Origin: Paraburkholderia sp. BL9I2N2
GTDB taxonomy: Bacteria; Pseudomonadota; Gammaproteobacteria; Burkholderiales; Burkholderiaceae
Direction: 5' to 3'
Assembly (NCBI RefSeq): GCF_004339745.1
Contig: NZ_SMGP01000001.1
Location: 2,046,001-2,110,000 of the forward strand
DNA: 64,000 bases
Every line of letters begins with the position of its first letter. Position 1 is the first letter of the stretch. Of the stretch, positions 16,325 through 25,778 are shown one piece after another. The notes below the pieces were generated by a model. It saw nothing but the letters and a program-made list of their open reading frames with translations. It did not search any database and was not told the DNA's origin. The translations under genes and the position numbers were made by a program.

Positions 16325-17842
16325 TTAGCGAGCGGCGGCGACGATGGGGTTGGCGGATGCTGCTGGAACGACGGCGCCGCTGCTGGCGACAGAATCGGCG
16401 TTGTCGACATAACCGCCGCCGAGCGCCGCGGCCAACGCGATCTGCTGGTCGCGCCGGTTCATCTTCAGATTCGCGACCTGCTGGTCCGCGGCGAGCGCGG
16501 TGGTGTCGGCGTTCAGCACGGTCAACTGATTCGTGAGGCCGGCCTTGTATTGCGTGAGCGCCAGTTGATCGGCGCCGCGGGCGGCTTCTTGGGCGGCTTG
16601 CGCGTCGGTGAGCTGCTCGTCCGTCGAACGGATTTGCGCGAGTTGCGTCGCCACTTCGGACAGGGCGGTGACGAGCGTCTGGTTATACGTGGCGACGGCG
16701 TAGTCGAAATCGGCGTAACGCCCTTTCAATTGCGCGCGCAATTGACCGCCGTCGAAAATCGGCAGATGGATCGCTGGGCCGACCGACGCCGTGCGGCTCG
16801 CCGCCGTCAGGAAACGGCCGAAACCGAATGCGTCGAGACCGATCGCGGCGCTCAGGTTGATGTCGGGATAGAACTCGGCCTTGGCCTCTTTCACGTCGTG
16901 CGTGAGCGCGTCGACGCGCCATTTGGCCGCGACCAGGTCCGGGCGGCGGCTCACCAGATCGGCCGGCAGGTTGTCGGGCAGACGCACTTCGTCGCCTACG
17001 CCGAGCGTCGGCCGAGCGATGGCGAGACCGCGGTCCGGTCCGGCGCCGAGCAAGGCGGCCAACTGATAGCGCGTCGTGAGGATGCTGCCGTCGATCGAAG
17101 CGAGCGTCCCGCGGCTCGTGGCGAGATTCGCCTGCGCCGTCTTGCGTTCGACTTGCGTGTCGAGGCCCGTTGCAATGCGGCCGGCCGTAATGCGGTCGAT
17201 CTGTTCGCGCCGCGTGATTTCTTCCTGCGCGATGTCGCGCAACGCATAGAGCCGCGCAAGCTGGTTGTAGTCACGCGCGGTGGCCGACGTGAGGGACAGC
17301 TTGACGACTTCCGCGTCCGCCTGGGTCGCCTGCAACTGCGACAGCGAGGCCTTCAGCGCTTCGCGATTCTTGCCCCACAGATCGAGATCGTAGGACGCGG
17401 ACAGCAAGCCCTTGTTCTCCGTTTGCCACGAACCGCCGTACGGCGGCGGCACGAGCGCCGTGCCCGAATACTGCTGGCGCGTCAACGAATAGTCCGCGCC
17501 GACTTTCGGCAGGGTGCTCGCCTTCGCCGTGTCGCTGTACGCGGCAGCCGCTGCGACGCGGGCGCGGGCCTGCTCGACCGACGGATTGCCTTTCAGCGCT
17601 TCGGCAAGCAAGGCCTTCAGCTGCGCGTCGCCGAACTGGTCGGCCCAATCGGCGGCGGGCCAATGACCGTTGTCCTGCGGAATGCTTTGTTGAGTCGCGT
17701 AAGTCTGCGGCTGCGCCATCTGCTTGTCGCTCGAGATACCGGCGTAATTCGCGCAAGCGGAGAGCACGGCCGCGACGATCACCGTCACACCAGCCTTCGC
17801 GACCCGCGAGCCGGCTATCCGTGGAATTAACTGTGGTTTCAT
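16325..17842 (-). CDS. Outer-membrane efflux lipoprotein, NodT/OprM-type (TolC family)
   Basis: 505-aa channel protein of a tripartite pump. The signal peptide ends with a lipobox (LSAC, cysteine near residue 30), then two OEP repeats: first about residues 85-275 with the VEQARARVAAAAA helix, second about 300-480. The ATG at 17842 is preferred to an upstream in-frame start because the upstream segment contains the operator. The gene is 63 bp downstream of marR and 42 bp before emrA. It forms the exit duct across the outer membrane. Confidence 0.92.
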   Translation of the reverse strand: MKPQLIPRIAGSRVAKAGVTVIVAAVLSACANYAGISSDKQMAQPQTYATQQSIPQDNGHWPAADWADQFGDAQLKALLAEALKGNPSVEQARARVAAAAAYSDTAKASTLPKVGADYSLTRQQYSGTALVPPPYGGSWQTENKGLLSASYDLDLWGKNREALKASLSQLQATQADAEVVKLSLTSATARDYNQLARLYALRDIAQEEITRREQIDRITAGRIATGLDTQVERKTAQANLATSRGTLASIDGSILTTRYQLAALLGAGPDRGLAIARPTLGVGDEVRLPDNLPADLVSRRPDLVAAKWRVDALTHDVKEAKAEFYPDINLSAAIGLDAFGFGRFLTAASRTASVGPAIHLPIFDGGQLRAQLKGRYADFDYAVATYNQTLVTALSEVATQLAQIRSTDEQLTDAQAAQEAARGADQLALTQYKAGLTNQLTVLNADTTALAADQQVANLKMNRRDQQIALAAALGGGYVDNADSVASSGAVVPAASANPIVAAAR

Positions 17843-17844
17843 TT

Positions 17845-17858
17845 TCTGACTTGTCAGA
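17845..17858. promoter_or_regulatory. MarR-type operator candidate before outer-membrane efflux gene
   Basis: TCTGA-CTTG-TCAGA, a perfect 5-bp inverted repeat at 17845-17858, immediately upstream of the start codon at 17842. A near-identical site lies at 14989-15000 and a degenerate one at 18382-18395. Confidence 0.6.
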
Positions 17859-17912
17859 TATATGGTTGAAAAAAACGCCGCGAGCGTCCGCAGCATGATT
17901 GGCTGGCCTCGC

Positions 17913-18350
17913 CTACTCGGCGAGAAACTTGTTCAGCAGACGGCGAAACTCCTCGAACTCGGCTTTCGTAAACCTCTTCAGGCGCCGGTTCAGCACCACC
18001 GGAGCGATCGAAGGAAGCTGCACGGCGATCGCGTTGCCCTCCTTTGTCAACTCGAGGTTGACGACGCGGCGGTCTTCGATGCTGCGTGAGCGTTCCAGCA
18101 ACCCCCTGGCTTCCAGCTTGTCGAGCATGCGCGTCATCAGGCCGGTGTCGATGCCGAGCAGCCGCGACAGTTCGAACGGCGTGGTCGCGACGCTCCAGTG
18201 CACGGACAGCAGAATGCCCATCTGCTGACTGGTGATGTCCAGATCCTTCAGCGCAGTGTCCATTTCAGTAATCAGCAAGTTACGTGCTTTGTTGATCGAG
18301 AAACCCACGCTCTGCGTCAGGCTGAAATTTTCCGGCGTGTAGTGGTTCAT
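17913..18350 (-). CDS. MarR-family regulator of the efflux operon
   Basis: 145-aa winged-helix repressor. The recognition region ATTPFELSRLLGIDTGLMTRMLDKLEARGLLERS (about residues 55-88) and the wing RSIEDRRVVNLELTKEG are typical of MarR/EmrR proteins. A strong GGAGG ribosome site lies 5 bp before the ATG. It is the first gene of the marR-nodT-emrA-emrB order, the arrangement known for EmrR-type control by phenolic ligands. Palindromes before three genes of the cluster are probably its binding sites. Confidence 0.92.
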   Translation of the reverse strand: MNHYTPENFSLTQSVGFSINKARNLLITEMDTALKDLDITSQQMGILLSVHWSVATTPFELSRLLGIDTGLMTRMLDKLEARGLLERSRSIEDRRVVNLELTKEGNAIAVQLPSIAPVVLNRRLKRFTKAEFEEFRRLLNKFLAE

Positions 18351-18381
18351 TCATGCCTCCTGTTCGATGGCTTGAACTTTA

Positions 18382-18395
18382 TCTGCAGAGTCAGA
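18382..18395. promoter_or_regulatory. Degenerate MarR site upstream of marR
   Basis: TCTGC-AGAG-TCAGA, with four of five arm pairs kept, lying 32 bp before the marR start codon. Together with the sites at 17845 and 14989 it suggests autoregulation. Confidence 0.45.
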
Positions 18396-18576
18396 TATTG
18401 TCAAAGATCGATTTCGGCATATGACTGTTTCAGTCACGTGCACAATCGCGCCTCTTCGCGGCTACCGAAAGCGTGAAAAGTGGTCACCTTGAATTAGCCA
18501 AAACCGGTCATTTCACAAAGCCACTCGAGCGTTTAATCTGCCCTCACGCTAAATCACAAATGGAAGGACGGAAACC

Positions 18577-19254
18577 ATGAAGATCATGCACGTCGACGCC
18601 AGCGCCAAACGCGAGCGATCCAACTCCCGCGCGTTGAGCCGCTATTTTCTGGAACGCCTGCGCGAAGAAGGCGGCCAGTTCGAAGTCGATTATCTGGATG
18701 TGACGATCGACACACCGCCGCACGTCACTGAGGATTTCGCCATTGCCACCTACACGGCCGCGCCGGATCGCACGCCTGCCATGAAGGCGACGCTGGCCGG
18801 CTCGGACGCGCTGTGCCAACGCCTGCTCGCCGCCGACGCGTTCGTCTTCGCCATGCCCATGTACAACTGGTCGATGCCCTCCGCGTTCAAGGCGTTTATC
18901 GACAGCGTCACGCGTACGGGCCTGACCTATGTGAACGCGGACGACGGCCGCGTGGTTGGTCAGCTGTCACGTCAGAAGGTGCTCTTCATCACGAGCCGCG
19001 GCGCGGATTTGCGTCCGGGCTCGCCTTACGCAGGCATGGATGCGCTCACGCCCTCACTGAAGGCTGCGTTCGGCTTTCTCGGCGTTGCTGATCCGACCTT
19101 TGTCGATGCTCAGCCGCTGCAGTTTGCCGATCCCGAAGCGCGTACCGAAGCGCTTCGGCGCGCCCGTGCCGAACTCGACGCGGTGGCGTCGGGCTGGGCG
19201 TCGTCGGATTCGAGCAAGGAAACCCAGGATCTCTTGTCAGGAGTTACAGCATGA
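18577..19254 (+). CDS. azoR: FMN-dependent NADH-azoreductase
   Basis: 225-aa flavodoxin-like quinone/azo reductase of the AzoR family. The FMN phosphate site is the SAKRERSNSRALS segment at residues 9-21, and MPMYNWSMPSAFKAFID near residues 90-106 and SRGADLRPGSPYAGMD near 139-154 are family signatures. It reduces azo bonds and quinones with NADH in the cytosol. It is divergent from marR, which may couple it to phenolic or quinone stress, and its stop overlaps the cupin gene by 4 bp. Confidence 0.93.
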   Translation: MKIMHVDASAKRERSNSRALSRYFLERLREEGGQFEVDYLDVTIDTPPHVTEDFAIATYTAAPDRTPAMKATLAGSDALCQRLLAADAFVFAMPMYNWSMPSAFKAFIDSVTRTGLTYVNADDGRVVGQLSRQKVLFITSRGADLRPGSPYAGMDALTPSLKAAFGFLGVADPTFVDAQPLQFADPEARTEALRRARAELDAVASGWASSDSSKETQDLLSGVTA

Positions 19255-19682
19255 AAATTCGCACACTGATCGCGGCGGCCACACTCGCCAGCCTTTCTAT
19301 TCTGGGGACCTCGCAGTCCGCATTCGCCGCTGACACAACCGCGCAGCACGAGACGATCACGCCTGCGTTCGCCGAGGCGATCGCCAACGTGCCCGGCAAG
19401 ACGATCACGGCGCTCGTCGTCGACTATGCGCCAGGCGCCAAGTCGCCGTCGCATCGGCACGGTCAGGCGTTCGTGGTCGGCTATGTGCTGTCGGGCGCGA
19501 TCCGCAGCCGCGTGAACGACGGCGAAGAACGCGTCTACCATGCCGGCGAGCACTGGACCGAGAAGCCCGGCGTGCATCACACGGTCAGCGAAAACGCGAG
19601 CGATACCGAACCGGCGAAGCTGCTGGCGATCTTCGTGGCTGATACGAAAGACAAGAATCTTGTTACGTTCGACAAGAAGTGA
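19251..19682 (+). CDS. Secreted cupin-domain protein
   Basis: 143-aa single cupin with a Sec signal peptide (residues 1-25, ending AFAA). The metal-binding pattern is visible: SPSHRHGQAFVVGYVLSG (about residues 64-81, two histidines and later acidic residue) and ...GEHWTEKPGVHHTVSEN near residues 100-115. The family binds a transition metal and often acts as a small sugar or quercetinase-like enzyme, but no substrate can be assigned. It overlaps azoR by 4 bp, so both are expressed together. Confidence 0.85.
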   Translation: MKIRTLIAAATLASLSILGTSQSAFAADTTAQHETITPAFAEAIANVPGKTITALVVDYAPGAKSPSHRHGQAFVVGYVLSGAIRSRVNDGEERVYHAGEHWTEKPGVHHTVSENASDTEPAKLLAIFVADTKDKNLVTFDKK

Positions 19683-20083
19683 ATCTGCTTTGACACGGAC
19701 GCGTGAGCGGCATGCAGGTGAGCGCGGGGCTTTTCACGCCCGAGTTGCCTGCTTGCCGGCTCCGTCGCATTGGCGCTCACACCGGCTGCCGCCAGCCGCC
19801 GCCGTTCAGTTTCGGTGCGGCGTTTCTGATGTCGCTTGCGATCGTGCTGGCGGGTTTTTTTTGTCGGCGGACTGGTGCTCCCGGCCGCCAAGCGCTCGCT
19901 CGGTGCGAAAGACTGGGGCGCGATGATCGCGGGCACGGCGGCGCGCTCGACCGCGTCGATTCGATCCGTTTTGCCGCGCCGGTATTTTTCCACCTCGTGC
20001 GTTATCTGTACGTGCCGTAACCGAAAGCCGTTCTGGACTTTTACGCGTTTCGTCCTCGCCGCCGCGCGCGCACTCGACGCGCG
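19683..20083 (+). other. Gene-poor stretch with a possible remnant of a small membrane protein
   Basis: No intact gene fits. Reading from about 19803, a hydrophobic stretch (MSLAIVLAGFF) runs into a T8 run at 19855-19862, after which a different frame continues as VGGLVLPAAKRSLGAKDWG. Joined, these would make a membrane helix with a basic end, as if a small membrane protein were broken at the homopolymer. The remainder has no family resemblance. Treat as a possible pseudogene only. Confidence 0.25.
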
Positions 20084-20899
20084 TCAGCGGCAAGCCTCGA
20101 TGCCCTTGCTGATTGCTTGCGCGATACGCGCGATGGTCGCCGGATTGCGCAGGCGGGTTTCCTCGTCGGGGTTCGCGATCACGCCGGCTTCGACGAGCAC
20201 GGCGGGCATCGGCGCGGTTTTCAGCACAATCAGATCGTCGAAACGATGAATGCCAAGGCGCTGATCCAGCAACGGCCGGTTCTCCCCTTTGATCGGCGTG
20301 GCGTGATACAGCGAGGGCTTTTCCCCTGCGGCCAGCATCTGTTCGCCGATGGCCTTCGCGCAGCGCAGGCTCTCTTCGTAATGCGGATTCAGTTGCGACA
20401 CGAAGATCGCGTAGCCGCGATAGTCGCGGCGACGCCCCGCATCGATCCATGCCTGCTGCAGCGAGTCATGGTGAATCGACACGAACAGATCGGCGCCGGG
20501 CGAATGCGTCGAGCGATTCTGCAGCGCGATCTCCTTGCCGTCGGCGGAGGTGCGCGCGACGTGATCGCCATACGCTTGCAGGTCTTGCGCGACAGCCGCG
20601 CTCAAATCCAGGTTGTAGAGATATTCGACACGACCGCTTGCCCCGGTCGCGCCCGGCCGCTGCGGCGTGTGCCCGGTGTCGACGACGATATAAGCCGCCT
20701 CGCACGGAACGGCGCCCAGCGCCGCGACGGTAAAGCTGGCGAGCAGCGCGCGCCGTGTCCATGCGGCGTAACGCGAGGCGATAACCGCATGTTTCTGTCG
20801 TTTCGACGCCGTGATCACAATCGAGTCCTTTTTATTGAGCTTCGGCACGCGGACTTTTGAAATGCCGGATTGCCTGCGAGTGCTTGCGATTGCCTTCAT
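20084..20899 (-). CDS. N-acetylmuramoyl-L-alanine amidase (Amidase_3 family)
   Basis: 271-aa zinc amidase that cuts the lactyl-peptide bond of peptidoglycan. The catalytic pattern is complete: VDTGHTPQRPGATG carries the first zinc histidine near residue 76, VEYLYN the glutamate near 91, SIHHDS the second histidine near 143, and VLVEAGVIANPDEE the catalytic glutamate near 237. The N-terminus holds a TRRALLASF segment resembling a twin-arginine signal, as in AmiA/AmiC exports. It is a monocistronic gene between a degenerate stretch and a 289-bp gap. Confidence 0.9.
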   Translation of the reverse strand: MKAIASTRRQSGISKVRVPKLNKKDSIVITASKRQKHAVIASRYAAWTRRALLASFTVAALGAVPCEAAYIVVDTGHTPQRPGATGASGRVEYLYNLDLSAAVAQDLQAYGDHVARTSADGKEIALQNRSTHSPGADLFVSIHHDSLQQAWIDAGRRRDYRGYAIFVSQLNPHYEESLRCAKAIGEQMLAAGEKPSLYHATPIKGENRPLLDQRLGIHRFDDLIVLKTAPMPAVLVEAGVIANPDEETRLRNPATIARIAQAISKGIEACR

Positions 20900-21188
20900 T
20901 CAGCGCGCCGGCATTCATAAACGATGATATTCGCGGCGGTCTTAAACTAGAAATGTGCGATACGTTTTTTTCGGCGGAAATGATCAAGCGGGATTTTAAT
21001 CGAGCGAGTTGCTCTGCGGTTGATTTTCACTTGCACTGTATCGGGTCAGTGCGCCGCAGTTGTTAATTTTTACTGTGGCAATGGGTCGCGAATAACGCGG
21101 CCGCGAATCTTTCTTTCCTTTTTCAAAGTTTGAAAATCAAAAGGCGATCCAGAATTTACCGCACTCGGCTGGCCGATCAGGCTCGGCG
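20900..21188. other. 289-bp AT-richer gap
   Basis: Between the amidase start and the lipoprotein stop. It is clearly richer in A and T than its surroundings. I see no gene, terminator with T-tract or conserved RNA element that I could support; promoter for the amidase is expected here. Confidence 0.4.
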
Positions 21189-21560
21189 CTAGAACTTCGG
21201 ATGACATTCGAAACTCATGGACGACCCGTGCTCCGTCAGCCCTTGCACGCCGCTGACGGTTTCCGTCGTCACGCTGGTCTGCATGCCGCGACGTTCGCAG
21301 TAATCGCGCGCCTCGTTCATGGCGTGCTCGTGCGCGCGGGCCCAGGCGAGGCGTCCGCCGGTCGCGCTTGCCGCGACCGTATAACTATTGGCTTTGCTGG
21401 TGGCGACCACGTCGCTGGAGCTGGCGCAGCCCACGAGGCTCGCGCACGCCGCCACGGCCGCAATGAAGGCGCGCGCCCGTCTCGACAAAGCGTTTCGCGC
21501 CGCGGGCGCGCCGGTTGCGCCCTCCTGTTCGGGCATGCGGCCTGAGACAGTATTGAACAT
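21189..21560 (-). CDS. Small lipoprotein of unknown function
   Basis: 123-aa protein with basic N-terminus, hydrophobic helix (residues 32-45) and lipobox LVGC, followed by a serine-rich mature start, so it should be a lipid-anchored envelope protein. Mature part is about 78 residues with two cysteines likely forming a disulfide (DYCERRG and SFECHPKF), a pattern shared by several Burkholderia small lipoproteins of unknown role. Nothing in the neighbourhood suggests a pathway. Confidence 0.7.
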   Translation of the reverse strand: MFNTVSGRMPEQEGATGAPAARNALSRRARAFIAAVAACASLVGCASSSDVVATSKANSYTVAASATGGRLAWARAHEHAMNEARDYCERRGMQTSVTTETVSGVQGLTEHGSSMSFECHPKF

Positions 21561-21671
21561 GTATCACCTGCACATTTTTGCGGATTAACCAATCATGAAA
21601 TTATCCGCAATCACGCGTAAGAGATCAGCCTCACCACCTGAAAACACTGTTGCTGGCGCCTAAACAATCGC

Positions 21672-22244
21672 TCAGGACGACGCCACCTTGCTCCGGCTCA
21701 GCATCAATTCGACCGCCTGCCAGGCGCGCTTGGCGGAAGACGGATCGTTGAACGCGCGCGCTTCGACCGTCGCGCCGTCGAGCAGCATCATGCACACGCT
21801 GGCGAAATGCCGCGCCGTGTCGGGCGGCACGATGTCGCGCAGGATCTCGTCGATCCAGTCCACCATTTTTTCGCGGTAACGGATCGCGACTTCGGAGACC
21901 TTCGGGTAGGACGTGCCGAATTCGGCGAGAGCGCGCTCGAACAGGCAACCGGCGAACTCCGGCGTGCGAAACCAGGCTTCGTACCAGTCGAATATCGCTT
22001 TCACGCGCGCAAGCGGTTCGCCCACACTTTGAACACGCTGTCCCACGCTTTCGATGATGTAGTCGTAGCGCTGTTCCAGCACTTCCCTGACGAGATCGTC
22101 CTTGCCCGCGAAGTGCCGGTACAAGGTCATTCTGGCGACGCCCGAATCGTCGATGATCCAGTCCACGCCGACAGGGTGAAAGCCGTGTTTCGAGAAGAGT
22201 TCGGTGGCCTTGTCCACGACCTGCTGGCGCTTGCTTTCGCGCAT
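21672..22244 (-). CDS. TetR-family regulator
   Basis: 190-aa repressor. The HTH at about residues 5-50 reads VDKATELFSKHGFHPVGVD...GVARMTLYRHFAGKDDLV, the standard TetR pattern; the ligand domain is C-terminal and resembles the TetR_C type seen in YcdC-like proteins. Three in-frame ATG codons exist (22271, 22256, 22244); I chose 22244 because GGAG lies 6 bp before it. Divergent from the GH15 gene. Target unknown. Confidence 0.85.
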   Translation of the reverse strand: MRESKRQQVVDKATELFSKHGFHPVGVDWIIDDSGVARMTLYRHFAGKDDLVREVLEQRYDYIIESVGQRVQSVGEPLARVKAIFDWYEAWFRTPEFAGCLFERALAEFGTSYPKVSEVAIRYREKMVDWIDEILRDIVPPDTARHFASVCMMLLDGATVEARAFNDPSSAKRAWQAVELMLSRSKVASS

Positions 22245-22388
22245 CGATAGCTCCATGAATTCCGCCCGCATCTTAACATTCGGCGGCGTTCTTCATGCGC
22301 CGTACGGCCCGCACGAACGGCGCGGCACAGTCGTTGCTAAAGGGTTTCGTGTGAGCGCATCGCGGCTCGCTTCACGGAGTGTGCAGAC

Positions 22389-24260
22389 ATGCCCGATCAC
22401 CGACCTATCCCACCGAGACCGGCACTGCCGACCGACGCGCGCGGCATGATCGGCAACATGAAAACCACAGCGCTCGTCTCGCTGCGCGGCTCGATCGACT
22501 TCATGTGCTTTCCGCGTATCGACTCGCCGGCCATTTTCGCCGGACTGCTCGAGCCGTCGCGCGGCGGCGCTTTCTCGATCGAACCCACGTTCGACACCGC
22601 CAACGTCAAGCAGATGTATCTGCCCGATACCAACGTTTTGCTGACGCGTTTCATGACGCCCGAAGGCGTGTGCGAACTGATGGACTTCATGCCGGTGCCC
22701 GAGGACGGCAGCGGCGCCAGCGCCGACGCGCCGCTGCCCAACTGCGTGATCCGCGTCGTGCGGGTCGTGCATGGGCGCATGGCGTTCAGGATGCGTTGCG
22801 AGCCGCGCTTCGACTATGCGCGCGGCGCGCACACGGCTCACATCGATAAGGAAGGCGCGGTGGAATTCCACGCCGCAGCAGACGCTGGCATTGAAGGCGG
22901 CATGCAATTGCGCCTGAACAGCACCCTGCCGCTCACGCTCGACGACGGCGCGGCGCACGCCGAATTCGAACTGCGCAATGGCGAGTCGGCCGGCTTCGCT
23001 TTCGGCGATGCCGAAGGCTTGCGCGAAAAGTCGTTCGATTGCGAAGCGGCGCTGACCGATACGATCCGCTTCTGGAGAAGCTGGTCAGCGCAATCCACGT
23101 ATCGCGGCCGCTACCGCGAAGTCGTGATGCGCTCGGCGTTGACCTTGAAGCTGCTCAGTTCCAGCGAGCATGGCGCGATCGTCGCCGCGCCGACTTTCGG
23201 GCTCGCCGAAGCGCTCGACGGTTCGCGCCGCTGGGACTACCGCTTCACCTGGATTCGCGACGCCGCGTTCTCCGTGTACGCGCTGCTGCGCCTCGGCTAT
23301 ACCGGCGAAGCGCGGCATTTCATGACGTGGATTGCCGGGCGCAGCCGTCATTGCGACTCGGACGGCTCGCTGAGCGTGATGTACACCGTCGACGGCAAAG
23401 TGCCGCCTGAAGAAACCGAAATCGCGGCGCTGTCGAACGAAAACGGCGTGGCGGGCGTGCCGCTCATCGGCAACGCCGCGCGCGATCAGATCCAGCTCGA
23501 CGTGTACGGCGCACTGCTCGACGCGATCTATCTGTACAACAAGTACGGCGCCGCGATCTCGCACGACGGCTGGCACGACGTCACGCGTACCGTCGACTAT
23601 GTGGTCGAGCACTGGCGCGAACCGGACCACGGCATCTGGGAGTTTCGCAACGGCCTGCGGCCCCTGCTCCATTCGCGGCTGATGTGCTGGGTCACCGTGG
23701 ACCGCGCGCTGCGTCTCGCGGAAAAGCGTTCGCTGCCCGCGCCGCTCAAGCGCTGGTTCGACACGCGCGACGCGATCCACGCCGATATCCACGAGCACTT
23801 CTGGAACGAGGAACTGAACGCGTTCGTGCAGACGCCGGATTCGCAGCGGCTCGATGCGTCCGCGCTGATGATGCCGCTCGTGCGCTTCATCGGCCCAACC
23901 GATCCGCGCTGGCTCGGCACGCTCGACGCGATCGGCGGCGAACTGAAAGTGGACCCGCTGATCTTCCGCTACACGCGCGGCACGAAACTCGACGGACTGC
24001 CCGGCATCGAAGGCGGCTTTAGCGCCTGTTCGTTCTGGTATGCGGAAGCGCTGGCGCGGGCCGGACGCGTCGATGAAGGCCGCCTCGTGTTCGAGAAGAT
24101 GCTCGCGTATGCGAATCACGTCGGCCTGTTTTCCGAGGAAGTGGCCACCAGCGGGGAGGCGCTCGGCAATTTTCCGCAGGCCCTCACGCATCTCGCGCTG
24201 ATCAGCGCGGCTTATCAGCTCGACCGCAACCTGGACAAGGTTCACGTTCCGTGGACCTGA
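22389..24260 (+). CDS. Glycoside hydrolase family 15 protein (glucoamylase/trehalase-like)
   Basis: 623-aa cytosolic glycosidase. The N-terminal beta domain (about 1-220) has the bacterial GH15 opening with CFPRIDSPAIFAGLL; the alpha6/alpha6 catalytic barrel follows with RSALTLKLL, then RRWDYRFTWIRDAAF near residues 280-294 and GLPGIEGGFSACSFWYAEAL near 535-554. Members hydrolyse alpha-glucosides such as trehalose or isomaltose with inversion; the substrate is not readable here. No signal peptide. It is followed 117 bp later by an MFS gene in the same direction. Confidence 0.9.
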   Translation: MPDHRPIPPRPALPTDARGMIGNMKTTALVSLRGSIDFMCFPRIDSPAIFAGLLEPSRGGAFSIEPTFDTANVKQMYLPDTNVLLTRFMTPEGVCELMDFMPVPEDGSGASADAPLPNCVIRVVRVVHGRMAFRMRCEPRFDYARGAHTAHIDKEGAVEFHAAADAGIEGGMQLRLNSTLPLTLDDGAAHAEFELRNGESAGFAFGDAEGLREKSFDCEAALTDTIRFWRSWSAQSTYRGRYREVVMRSALTLKLLSSSEHGAIVAAPTFGLAEALDGSRRWDYRFTWIRDAAFSVYALLRLGYTGEARHFMTWIAGRSRHCDSDGSLSVMYTVDGKVPPEETEIAALSNENGVAGVPLIGNAARDQIQLDVYGALLDAIYLYNKYGAAISHDGWHDVTRTVDYVVEHWREPDHGIWEFRNGLRPLLHSRLMCWVTVDRALRLAEKRSLPAPLKRWFDTRDAIHADIHEHFWNEELNAFVQTPDSQRLDASALMMPLVRFIGPTDPRWLGTLDAIGGELKVDPLIFRYTRGTKLDGLPGIEGGFSACSFWYAEALARAGRVDEGRLVFEKMLAYANHVGLFSEEVATSGEALGNFPQALTHLALISAAYQLDRNLDKVHVPWT

Positions 24261-24377
24261 GCACGCAGCATCGCTCGCATCGCCGACAGCGCAAAAATCT
24301 TCCGGAATCGGATTTCAGCGTCTAGTCTGTAACAACACCATTTAAACCAGCCGGACGCTGAACCGGAGGAGACATCG

Positions 24378-25730
24378 ATGGAGCTCGAAGCACGCACTAT
24401 GAAACGTGTAACGGTTCGGCTCGTGCCGTTCCTGATCCTGTGTTATTTCATTGCCTATCTCGACCGCGTCAACGTCGGCTTTGCTGCACTGCAGATGAAC
24501 AAGGCGCTCGGCCTGTCCGCGAGTGCTTTCGGTTTTGGCGCCGGGATTTTCTTCATCGCCTATTTTTTCTTTGAAGTCCCCTCCAATCTGCTGCTGGAGA
24601 AATTCGGCGCGCGCCGCTGGATCGCGCGGATCATGTTCACGTGGGGCATTCTCGCGGGCGCGATGGCGTATATCCCAGATATTGCGCGCTTCACGGGACT
24701 CTCCGCCGCGCACGTGTTTTACGGACTGCGCATTCTGCTCGGCGTGGCCGAGGCAGGCTTCTTTCCCGGCATCATCTTCCTGCTCACGCTGTGGTTTCCA
24801 GCGGCATATCGCGGTCGCGTGGTCGGCTATTTCATGGCGGCGATTCCGCTGTCCACCGTGATCGGCGGCCCGATCTCCGGCGCCTTGTTGTCGATGGACG
24901 GCTTCGGCGGACTGGCCGGCTGGCAATGGGTCTATTTGATCGAAGCCGCGCCCGCGCTGGTGCTCGCGTTCGTCGTGCTCTACTACCTCACCGACAAGCC
25001 CGCCGACGCCACCTGGCTCGCCGCCGAGGAACGCGGCTGGCTGGTCGCGCGCCAGAAGCAGGAGCGCGCGCATCGCGAAGCGGTGCATGCTTTCAGCGTG
25101 AAAGAAGCACTTTTCAATCCGCGCGTGCTGGCCGTCGCCTTGATCTACTTCGGTGCGAACGCAACCAACTACGGACTGAGTTTCTTCCTGCCGCAGATCG
25201 TCAAATCGTTCGGGCTCACCAATCTGCAGACGGGCTTCGTGACGTCGCTGCCGTATATCGTCGGCGTGATCAGCATGGTGTTCTGGGGCCGTCACTCGGA
25301 CCGCAAGCTCGAACGCAAACGGCACGTAGCGATTGCACTGCTGGTGGCGGCGGCCGGCATCGCGGCGGCGGCCGGGCTCGACAATCCGGTGCAGAAGATG
25401 ATCGCGCTGTCGATCGCCGGGTTCGGCATCTTCGGCTGCCTGCCGGTGATCTGGACCTTGCCGGCCGCGTTCCTGTCAGGCGCGGCGGCGGCGGGCGGTA
25501 TTGCCGCGGTCAACTCGCTCGGCAATCTGGCGGGCTTCTTCGGACCGTACGCGATGGGCTGGATCAAGGACAGCACCGGCGGCTTCGGCGCCGGTCTGCT
25601 GTGTCTGTCGGGCGCCGGTCTGGTGGGAGTCGCGGCCGTGCTATTGCTGCATCACGATGCTTCGCTCGAAGCGGGCGCGGGTTTTTCGGACCCTGACGTG
25701 GCGAGCGGGAGCGAGGCGGTGAGGTCGTAG
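24378..25730 (+). CDS. MFS transporter, anion:cation symporter (ACS) family
   Basis: 450-aa inner-membrane transporter with 12 helices. The first helix bears AYLDRVNVGFA, diagnostic of the ACS family that carries phthalate, tartrate, galactonate and similar carboxylates. A long central loop at about residues 205-240 precedes the second six-helix half. The ATG at 24378 has GGAGGAG 6 bp before it. It ends next to a degenerate tandem-repeat tract. Substrate unknown, probably an organic acid. Confidence 0.9.
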   Translation: MELEARTMKRVTVRLVPFLILCYFIAYLDRVNVGFAALQMNKALGLSASAFGFGAGIFFIAYFFFEVPSNLLLEKFGARRWIARIMFTWGILAGAMAYIPDIARFTGLSAAHVFYGLRILLGVAEAGFFPGIIFLLTLWFPAAYRGRVVGYFMAAIPLSTVIGGPISGALLSMDGFGGLAGWQWVYLIEAAPALVLAFVVLYYLTDKPADATWLAAEERGWLVARQKQERAHREAVHAFSVKEALFNPRVLAVALIYFGANATNYGLSFFLPQIVKSFGLTNLQTGFVTSLPYIVGVISMVFWGRHSDRKLERKRHVAIALLVAAAGIAAAAGLDNPVQKMIALSIAGFGIFGCLPVIWTLPAAFLSGAAAAGGIAAVNSLGNLAGFFGPYAMGWIKDSTGGFGAGLLCLSGAGLVGVAAVLLLHHDASLEAGAGFSDPDVASGSEAVRS

Positions 25731-25778
25731 GGGCCTGGTGCCGCGGCTAATGCGGATTGCGTGGACCGCCGCGTCCGT

